Part shown: positions 1 to 5,059 of the stretch, one piece after another
Numbering within the stretch: position 1 is the stretch's first letter
How the letters are laid out: each line of letters starts with the position of its first letter
DNA from: Flavobacteriales bacterium UBA4474
Lineage (GTDB): Bacteria > Bacteroidota > Bacteroidia > Flavobacteriales_D > Sanyastnellaceae
Length of the DNA stretch: 7,821 nt
Direction of reading: 5' to 3'
Assembly: GCA_002389295.1 (NCBI GenBank)
Contig: DGOE01000159.1
Coordinates: 1-7,821 of the forward strand
Notes under the pieces: generated by a model
What the model was told of the DNA's origin: nothing
The model's database searches: none
What the model saw: the letters and a program-made list of their open reading frames with translations, nothing else
Made by a program: the position numbers and the translations under genes

Positions 1-214
1 CGAGGTCCGCCATGGAAAATTGGGGTGCAGTGAAGCCTCCGACCCACGGATTGTCCAGCTCCTGGCCTTGCAAGCCCAAAACGGAGACAGTGTCCCACCG
101 TTGAAATGTGGCCTCCTGTCCCATGGCTTGAGGCACCGAGGTCAATGCAGCAAACAAAAAGAGCACTGCACACCGACCAATGGCCTTTGACCACTTTGAT
201 ATCATACCTGTCAT
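1..214 (-). CDS. Secreted protein, N-terminal fragment (possibly FG-GAP/VCBS-repeat T9SS cargo)
   Basis: Partial gene that runs off the left edge, so only about 71 residues are visible. It is read on the minus strand from ATG at 214-212; a second in-frame ATG at 205-203 is equally possible and gives a more typical signal peptide. After a short basic start (ISKWSKAIGR) comes a hydrophobic run (CAVLFLFAALTSV), then a likely signal peptidase site near QAMGQ. The mature part contains LDNPWVGGFTAPQFSMADL. This resembles the opening of Bacteroidota secreted proteins in which an 'NPWxGG..xPQFS..DL' stretch leads into FG-GAP/VCBS calcium-binding repeats and a C-terminal sorting domain. The secretion signal is seen directly; the repeat-protein identity is inferred from this short motif. 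It lies 82 bases downstream of the FAS1-like lipoprotein gene on the same strand and could be co-transcribed with it. Confidence 0.7.
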   Translation of the reverse strand, partial: MTGMISKWSKAIGRCAVLFLFAALTSVPQAMGQEATFQRWDTVSVLGLQGQELDNPWVGGFTAPQFSMADL

Positions 215-296
215 CTAATCAAAAACGGGAACACCTGAAATCGGTTGCTTGGTGTTACCTCGCAAGTGAAGGCAATGTGACAAAACCGACAGAAAG

Positions 297-896
297 TCAA
301 TCCCAAGCGATGGGCTCGGCCAAACCCAAAACGGGAATCACCAGGCCTTGGTCGGTTTCAAGCTCCCGTCCGAGCAATTTCGCGCCCCCACAGACGAGCT
401 GACCCTGGGCATTTTTTTCGATGGATACTTGGTCACCATTGAGGTTTTCATAGGTTCCTTCCAACAGCTTCGGGCCTTTGATTCCTTTGATGATGTGCGC
501 GCCAACAAGGCGGTCGAGCGCCTTTTCTTGTCCGGGGTCGAGGATGCCTTTCCAATCACCGGTTGTTTTGAAGGTCAAGTCTTCCGGCACGAGCACGGCG
601 TGTCCGCTGCCATGGACCGTCCGGGCCAAAGTGGAGGACCCCACCATGCGCTCGAAATATTCCGTTTCGGGGCTCGTGACGATGTAGCGCCATGGGCTGA
701 CGCGGCTGTAAGGCTCATTCAATTCCTCAGCGGTATACGAACGGCGTCCACGCTCGCCTTTGACCTTGATGGCTTCGTCTTTTTCCTTCGTCTGCTCAGC
801 TGTGTTGCCCTCAGCTTCGGAGGTGGGAGGCGCTCCCGTTCCACAGGCCATGAGCAAGACGGTCACAAGGGCGGGGAGAAGGCGTGTAAAGTTCAT
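297..896 (-). CDS. Lipoprotein with divergent fasciclin (FAS1)-like domain
   Basis: A 199-residue protein starting at ATG 896-894 and ending TGA. Residues 1-18 form a lipoprotein signal with lipobox LLMAC, Cys18 being the likely lipidated residue. A Ser/Glu/Lys-rich tether follows at about 20-50. Residues 76-194 fit the FAS1 fold. They include ARTVHGSGHAVLVPEDLTF (the slot of the 'FAPTD.AF' strand), ALDRLVGAHIIKG (slot of 'L..LL.yHVv.g'), then a G-T-Y-x-x-L segment, VSIEKNAQGQLVCGGAKLL and TDQGLVIPVLGLAEP (slot of 'NGvvHvID.vL.P'). The His of that last motif is missing and the domain is shorter than a typical FAS1, so it is divergent. FAS1 domains usually act in cell adhesion or matrix binding; the ligand here is unknown. 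It is divergent from pckA across a 306-base intergenic region. The lipoprotein call is strong, the FAS1 call moderate. Confidence 0.8.
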   Translation of the reverse strand: MNFTRLLPALVTVLLMACGTGAPPTSEAEGNTAEQTKEKDEAIKVKGERGRRSYTAEELNEPYSRVSPWRYIVTSPETEYFERMVGSSTLARTVHGSGHAVLVPEDLTFKTTGDWKGILDPGQEKALDRLVGAHIIKGIKGPKLLEGTYENLNGDQVSIEKNAQGQLVCGGAKLLGRELETDQGLVIPVLGLAEPIAWD

Positions 897-1202
897 GGTA
901 AGGGCTAAAACAGAGGCGCCGCAGCGGGCCGGTTAGGTGAATTTCTCAAGTGCAAATTAGGCCGTTGAGCTTGTAAATGCTGAATGAAATGAAACACTTG
1001 TCCATGAACGAAATTACCCGTCCTCACAGGTATTCCTCTGCAGATCTGCACAGGGGAAAGTGGTCTTTTTGGCTTTTGCTGGACCGACACAATCCCGCGT
1101 TCTCAAAAACAAAGGTCAGAAAAATCTTACGGTTGCCCGCGTTGAACAGGGGCTGATTGACGTATTTTTGAATGGGTTCGCAATGATCGATCCCCTTCTC
1201 GC
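897..1202. other. Divergent intergenic region
   Basis: 306 bases lie between the start of the FAS1-like lipoprotein gene (minus) and pckA (plus). The sequence is more AT-rich than the flanking genes. The short open frames here have no recognisable protein content, and I see no tRNA-like cloverleaf or rho-independent terminator. The plus-strand side holds a Bacteroidota-type promoter at 1141-1170. For the minus-strand gene no exact TAnnTTTG exists; the nearest is TAATTTG, read on the minus strand at 959-953, which is one base short and has no convincing -33 partner. Confidence 0.6.
1141..1170 (+). promoter_or_regulatory. Bacteroidota-type promoter for pckA
   Basis: TATTTTTG at 1163-1170 is an exact match to the Bacteroidota -7 element TAnnTTTG. 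GTTG at 1141-1144 lies 18 bases upstream of it, close to the usual spacing for the -33 TTTG/TTG element. Transcription would begin near 1176-1178, giving a leader of about 25 bases to ATG 1203, or about 60 to ATG 1239. The match is seen in the sequence; activity is inferred. Confidence 0.45.
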
Positions 1203-2819
1203 ATGGTACACCAAGGAAACACGCCATTCCGTCCGGATATGGCAAAGATTGGCTTGACCAAAGCCCGAAATATCTGGTGGAATCTCCCACCCGCTCGACT
1301 CATTGAGCGCACGCTTCTCTCAGGAGAAGGCAAACTCACTTCTTCCGGCGCCCTCGCCATAGATACCGGCCGCTTCACAGGACGAAGTCCGCTCGATCGG
1401 TTTATCGTAGACGATGAAGTCACCCGCGACGAGGTGTGGTGGGGCGACATCAATCAACCGATCGATCGGGACAAAGCCGATGTCCTGCACCGCGACCTGA
1501 TGGCCTATCTCGATGGGAAGGGCCTGTACGTGCGCGATGCATTTATTGGCGCCAAGGAGACAGAAAGAAGGGCGGTGCGTGTGATGACGGAAAAGGCCTG
1601 GTCCAACCTCTTTGCCTACAACATGTTTTTGCGCCCTGCCGATGATGAAATTGGGGGCTTCCAGCCTGATTGGCACGTCATCTGTGCCCCGGGTTTCAAG
1701 GCAAATCCCGAAGTACACGGGACGCGGCAGTCCAACTTCGCGATGCTCGATTTCACCCACAGGCGCGTGCTCATCGGGGGCACCGGATATACTGGAGAGA
1801 TTAAAAAGGGCATGTTTAGTGCGATGAACTTCCTGCTTCCGACGGAATCGGGTGTGTTGCCGATGCACTGCTCCGCCAATGAAGGAGAGGATGGCCGCAC
1901 CGCTATTTTCTTTGGGCTTTCCGGAACCGGAAAGACAACCTTGTCGAGCGACCCTTGCCGTAAGTTGATCGGAGACGATGAGCACGGTTGGGGCAGGGAC
2001 GGGGTGTTCAACTTTGAAGGGGGGTGTTATGCCAAGACCATTGACCTCGACCCCCAGCGTGAGCCGGAGATTTTCTCGGCCATCCAACATGGTGCGTTGC
2101 TCGAAAACATCGGTTTTGCGGCAGACGGAGTCACACCGGACTTTGCCGACGCGACCACCACACAGAATACGCGGGTCAGCTACCCTCTGCATCACATTCA
2201 GGGGGCCAAGTCGAGTGGTGAAGGCGGTCACCCTGACCACATCTTCTTCCTCACCTGTGATGCTTTCGGTGTGTTGCCGCCCCTGGCCAAATTGGATGCG
2301 CCTACGGCCATGTACCACTTCATCAGTGGTTACACCGCCAAGGTCGCCGGCACGGAGGATGGCATCGATGAGCCCAAGGCGGTGTTCAGTGCATGTTTCG
2401 GCGCGCCTTTTCTGCCTTTGCACCCCGGCCGTTATGCCGATATGCTGGGCCAGCGCATGGCCGCACATGGCGCCACGGTTTGGCTGGTCAATACCGGTTG
2501 GACCGGCGGACAGCACGGTGTAGGTGAGCGCATGCGGCTCAAGGACACGCGTGCCCTGCTGGCTGCCGTGCTCAATGGCAGCATGGATTCTCAGGAATTC
2601 CGCCGCTGCGAGCGGTTCGGCTGGGAGGTGCCCCTCGCGGCGCCCGACGTGGATGCCGCGCTGCTCGATCCGCGCAATACATGGGACGATGTCGTTGCTT
2701 TTGACGACAAGGCCGATGCGCTTTCTGCGCTTTTCAACACCAATTTCGAGCAGTTTGCCGACGGCGTTTCGGCCGAGGTGCGCGCTGCAGCGCCCAGAGC
2801 AGGTGTGACGGTGGGCTGA
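1203..2819 (+). CDS. pckA: Phosphoenolpyruvate carboxykinase (ATP), EC 4.1.1.49
   Basis: Converts oxaloacetate and ATP to phosphoenolpyruvate, CO2 and ADP, the first committed step of gluconeogenesis; a cytosolic enzyme. The 538 residues match the full length of the ATP-dependent family. Visible motifs in order: TGRSPLDRF at 59-67 (Arg61, PEP/oxaloacetate binding); GGTGYTGEIKKGMF at 192-205 (Tyr196, and Lys202 at the Mn2+-ligand position); MHCSAN at 221-226 (His222, Mn2+ ligand); P-loop GLSGTGKT at 238-245 (Lys244); IGDDEHGW at 256-263 (Asp259, metal); NFEGGCYAK at 270-278; NTRVSYP at 322-328 (Arg324); and NTGWTGG at 430-436 in the adenine-binding region. All key residues are present, so the enzyme should be active. 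Family alignment begins around MAKIGL, so ATG 1239 (residue 13, giving 526 aa) is a real alternative start. Neither ATG has a Shine-Dalgarno sequence. rsmE follows on the same strand. Confidence 0.97.
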   Translation: MVHQGNTPFRPDMAKIGLTKARNIWWNLPPARLIERTLLSGEGKLTSSGALAIDTGRFTGRSPLDRFIVDDEVTRDEVWWGDINQPIDRDKADVLHRDLMAYLDGKGLYVRDAFIGAKETERRAVRVMTEKAWSNLFAYNMFLRPADDEIGGFQPDWHVICAPGFKANPEVHGTRQSNFAMLDFTHRRVLIGGTGYTGEIKKGMFSAMNFLLPTESGVLPMHCSANEGEDGRTAIFFGLSGTGKTTLSSDPCRKLIGDDEHGWGRDGVFNFEGGCYAKTIDLDPQREPEIFSAIQHGALLENIGFAADGVTPDFADATTTQNTRVSYPLHHIQGAKSSGEGGHPDHIFFLTCDAFGVLPPLAKLDAPTAMYHFISGYTAKVAGTEDGIDEPKAVFSACFGAPFLPLHPGRYADMLGQRMAAHGATVWLVNTGWTGGQHGVGERMRLKDTRALLAAVLNGSMDSQEFRRCERFGWEVPLAAPDVDAALLDPRNTWDDVVAFDDKADALSALFNTNFEQFADGVSAEVRAAAPRAGVTVG

Positions 2820-2888
2820 CCGCCCGTTGTGAATGATACGGTACGCTGCTGGGGCTGAATGGCCCCGGACGGTACTTTCTTTGCCTAC

Positions 2889-3620
2889 ATGCGGCGTTTC
2901 CATGCTCCCGATGTGCAGCCCGGTCCTTATTCCTTGGGACCGGATGAAGCCCGGCACCTGGCACAGGTACTCCGCGCGCAGGCTGGGGATGCGGTAGAGC
3001 TGACCGATGGCCGGGGCGCTGTATTTCCCGCAGAGATCACTTCGGTCGGCAAACGCGACGTCTTGCTTGAGGTCGGCCTCCCCGCATGCCACCCCGAGCC
3101 GACACCGCAGCTCGTTTTGCTCGTGGCACCCACGAAGCAGACGGACCGCTTTGAGTGGTTTCTCGAAAAGGCCTGCGAATGCGGGGTGACCGCCATACAA
3201 CCGGTGTGGACGGCCCGCAGTGAACGGCGCGTGGAGAAGCACGACCGATGGCGGCGCACCCTCTCTGAGGCCATGAAGCAATCGCGCAGGGCCTGGTTGC
3301 CCACTTTGCACGCCGCCACTGGCCTGGCGGATGCCCTCAACCACACTGCTGACGCATACCCGAACCACTGGCGTGGCATCGCCCACTGTCCGGTGCCTGA
3401 GCACCCGCATTGGGAGCGGCAGTCCATGACCGATGCGCTGCCACCCCAGCGAGACGCCGTCATCGCCATCGGGCCCGAGGGCGATTTCACCCCGGATGAA
3501 ATACAGGCTTTTGAGGCTGCGGGATTTGTCCCTGTCACCATGGGCGAGCACCGCCTCAGGACCGAAACTGCTGCCCTTTTTGCCGTCCAGGCCTTTCACA
3601 TTGTCAACGCATTGAAATGA
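2889..3620 (+). CDS. rsmE: 16S rRNA (uracil1498-N3)-methyltransferase
   Basis: Methylates N3 of U1498 in 16S rRNA within the small ribosomal subunit, using S-adenosylmethionine. It belongs to the SPOUT (knotted) methyltransferase superfamily and usually works as a dimer. I start it at ATG 2889 (243 residues), because family members typically open with M-x-RF-(Y/H), here MRRFHAPDV. An in-frame ATG at 2859 would add ten residues with no family counterpart. The N-terminal PUA-like part spans about 1-65 (EARHLAQVLRAQAGDAVELTDG). The SPOUT domain follows, with APTKQTDRFEWFLEKACECGV at 80-100, SEAMKQSRRAWLP at 126-138, GPEGDF at 195-200 and MGEHRLRTETAAL at 218-230, which form the SAM-binding knot. 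The family usually has GPEGG(F/W); Asp199 in place of the second Gly is a minor variation. It lies 69 bases downstream of pckA and overlaps the next gene by four bases. Confidence 0.95.
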   Translation: MRRFHAPDVQPGPYSLGPDEARHLAQVLRAQAGDAVELTDGRGAVFPAEITSVGKRDVLLEVGLPACHPEPTPQLVLLVAPTKQTDRFEWFLEKACECGVTAIQPVWTARSERRVEKHDRWRRTLSEAMKQSRRAWLPTLHAATGLADALNHTADAYPNHWRGIAHCPVPEHPHWERQSMTDALPPQRDAVIAIGPEGDFTPDEIQAFEAAGFVPVTMGEHRLRTETAALFAVQAFHIVNALK

Positions 3621-3934
3621 GATCCCTTTTCAGACTGACCCTCCTGCTCGCCATCGTGGGCACAGGTTTGTACATCACCAATCCCAACCAGGAGGCCTTT
3701 TCGGCCTACCTCTCGGTCTATGTCCAGGATGAACTCGCAGACGATGCGCCGGGCGAAACCGAGCTGGGAAAGAAACTCCGGCGGGGGCTTGGCCAAATCG
3801 CAGGTGCCGCTGCCAATGCCATGGCGGAGCGGCAGGATTTGAAGGTCGCCTCGGTGTACACCATAGACATCGCCGGAGAATCCCACGTTTTTGTGGGTGT
3901 TGCGGGGCAATTCTTCCCGCTGAGCGGTTCTTGA
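3617..3934 (+). CDS. Small membrane-anchored DUF4359-like protein
   Basis: A 105-residue protein of unknown function. Residues 4-20 form one hydrophobic segment (LFRLTLLLAIVGTGLYI), a membrane anchor or uncleaved signal. This is followed at once by TNPNQEAFSAYLS, typical of the DUF4359 family, in which a 'TNPs...Y..yl' motif follows the membrane helix. The remainder is polar, ending in the strand-rich YTIDIAGESHVFVGVAGQFFPL, so it probably forms a small domain outside the cytoplasmic membrane. The ATG overlaps the rsmE stop (ATGA at 3617-3620), which points to translational coupling and shared transcription. Its stop codon lies six bases from the stop of the convergent DUF551-like gene. Family assignment rests on recalled motif similarity; function cannot be inferred from rsmE, with which it shares no obvious biochemistry. 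Confidence 0.8.
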   Translation: MRSLFRLTLLLAIVGTGLYITNPNQEAFSAYLSVYVQDELADDAPGETELGKKLRRGLGQIAGAAANAMAERQDLKVASVYTIDIAGESHVFVGVAGQFFPLSGS

Positions 3935-3940
3935 CCGCCT

Positions 3941-4252
3941 TTAGTCTTCTCCTTCTTGAGGAAACTCTGGGGCGTCGGGCATCGGCATCCAATGGGTCAC
4001 GGCACCAAAGTATTGGTTGGAGGCCCCTTCGCCAGACCAGAAATGGCGGCCGTGATTGTCGGCCTGGTCGGACTGAACGGCAAAGAAATTCTCCATGAAG
4101 CGAAGGACCAGCACCTCGCGCATCTCGAATTTGGCCTTGCCGGGAAGCAAGACTTCGTTGCCGGGCACGACAGCGAGCACGCGCTGCCCATCTGCAGGCA
4201 GGCGTTCTTCACAAGCAATCCAGCCCACGCTGGTGACTTTGATCTGCTCCAT
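3941..4252 (-). CDS. DUF551-like small protein
   Basis: A 103-residue soluble protein with no signal peptide or membrane segment. WIACEERLPADGQRVLAVVPG at 11-31 and VTHWMPMPDAP at 85-95 match the two hallmarks of the DUF551 family ('WI...ERLP..g..VL' near the start, 'THWMPLP..P' near the end). The middle section (about 35-80, MREVLVLRFMENFF and SDQADNHGRHFWSG) looks specific to this branch. The biochemical function is unknown. I start at ATG 4252, two bases after the TGA of the PaaG-like gene. A TTG at 4258 (MKMEQ reading) would instead overlap that stop by four bases (TTGA); either way the two genes are tightly coupled. DUF551 proteins are often phage-encoded, but no phage genes flank this one. 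Confidence 0.8.
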   Translation of the reverse strand: MEQIKVTSVGWIACEERLPADGQRVLAVVPGNEVLLPGKAKFEMREVLVLRFMENFFAVQSDQADNHGRHFWSGEGASNQYFGAVTHWMPMPDAPEFPQEGED

Positions 4253-4254
4253 CT

Positions 4255-5037
4255 TCAATGTCCTTGAAAGGTAGGGCGGCGCTTTTCAAGAAAGGCTGCC
4301 ACACCCTCATGGTAATCCCTTGTACGCGAGGCGGCCCCCTGAAGTTCCAATTCGGTGTCCAATTGCGCACTCAAACCCTGTTCGAACCCCTGATTGAAGG
4401 CCTGTTTGGTCAAGGCCAATCCACGGGTAGGCATCTGGGCCAAGGTGTCCGCGAGCGCAGAAACAGCCTCCGAAAACGCTGAGGTGGGGATGGCGCGGTG
4501 GATCATGCCCATGGCCGCAGCTTCGGTGGCGCTGACCGGTGTGCCCAAATAAGCCAACGCCGTGGCGCGCTGCAGCCCAATCAGGCGCGGAAGGATCCAG
4601 GTCCCGCCGCTGTCGGGGATGAGGCCGATTTTGGAGAATGCCTGGATGAATTTGGCGCTTTCGGTGGCCACACAAAGGTCACAGGCCAATGCGAGATTGG
4701 CGCCCGCCCCCGCAGCCACACCGTTGACGGCCGAAATGACGGGTTTGTTGAGTGCCCGCAAGAGCCGCACCGTGGCATTGAAGGAGCCACCCACGATTTC
4801 TTCAAACGAGGGGGCGTCTTCGGCGGTGATCTCCTTGAGGTCTTGGCCGGCGCTAAAGGCCTTGCCTTCGCCCGTCAGAACCACACAGCGCACCGCATCA
4901 TCCGCATCCGCAGCACGCAACGCGTCCTGCAGACTGGCGGCCATGGGCTGGGTGAAGCTGTTGAAGGCAGCGGGGCGGTTCAAGGTCAACGTTAGAACCC
5001 CGCCCTCACGGGTTGTTAGGATGGTGTCTTCATGCAT
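4255..5037 (-). CDS. Enoyl-CoA hydratase/isomerase family protein, PaaG-like
   Basis: A crotonase-fold CoA-ester enzyme of 260 residues, the standard family length and cytosolic. Family landmarks: LTLNRPAAFNSF at 17-28; AFSAGQDLKEI at 60-70 (first oxyanion-hole strand); NGVAAGAGANLALACD at 105-120 (second oxyanion-hole glycine); FSKIGLIPDSGGTWILPRLIG at 134-154; and a C-terminal DYHEGVAAFLEKRRPTFQGH. The AGQDL, AFSKIGLIPDxGGTWxLPR and REGVxAFLxKRxPxFxG pattern is closest to PaaG, the ring-1,2-epoxyphenylacetyl-CoA isomerase of phenylacetate catabolism. Asp142, in the 'IPD' slot, is the residue expected for the acid/base in that subgroup; the Glu pair of classic enoyl-CoA hydratases is absent. 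No other paa genes are in view, so the substrate may be another enoyl-CoA and I give no gene symbol. It begins 22 bases after the arylsulfotransferase-like gene and is followed by the DUF551-like gene. Confidence 0.9.
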   Translation of the reverse strand: MHEDTILTTREGGVLTLTLNRPAAFNSFTQPMAASLQDALRAADADDAVRCVVLTGEGKAFSAGQDLKEITAEDAPSFEEIVGGSFNATVRLLRALNKPVISAVNGVAAGAGANLALACDLCVATESAKFIQAFSKIGLIPDSGGTWILPRLIGLQRATALAYLGTPVSATEAAAMGMIHRAIPTSAFSEAVSALADTLAQMPTRGLALTKQAFNQGFEQGLSAQLDTELELQGAASRTRDYHEGVAAFLEKRRPTFQGH

Positions 5038-5059
5038 CGGCTACAATGTAATGCGCCTT

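Noticed and set aside
348..908. A 186-codon plus-strand frame opposite the FAS1-like lipoprotein.
   Set aside because: The minus-strand reading has a lipobox and FAS1-like domain; the plus-strand reading has no family features.
953..959. Possible -7 element (TAATTTG on the minus strand) for the FAS1-like lipoprotein gene.
   Set aside because: It is one base short of TAnnTTTG and no -33 element is found at a suitable distance.
1171..1195. GGGTTCGCAATGATCGATCC resembling a tRNA T-arm.
   Set aside because: The stem does not pair properly and no D-arm, anticodon arm or acceptor stem can be assembled around it.
1024..1290. Short frames of 61-88 codons on both strands in the divergent intergenic region.
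   Set aside because: No recognisable protein, no conserved start context, and they overlap the promoter or the start of pckA.
1320..3599. A 759-codon open frame on the minus strand, antisense to pckA and rsmE.
   Set aside because: It lies entirely across two well-identified genes, its translation shows no recognisable family or motif, and its composition is what reverse-reading of GC-biased codons yields. Long antisense frames are common in such sequence.
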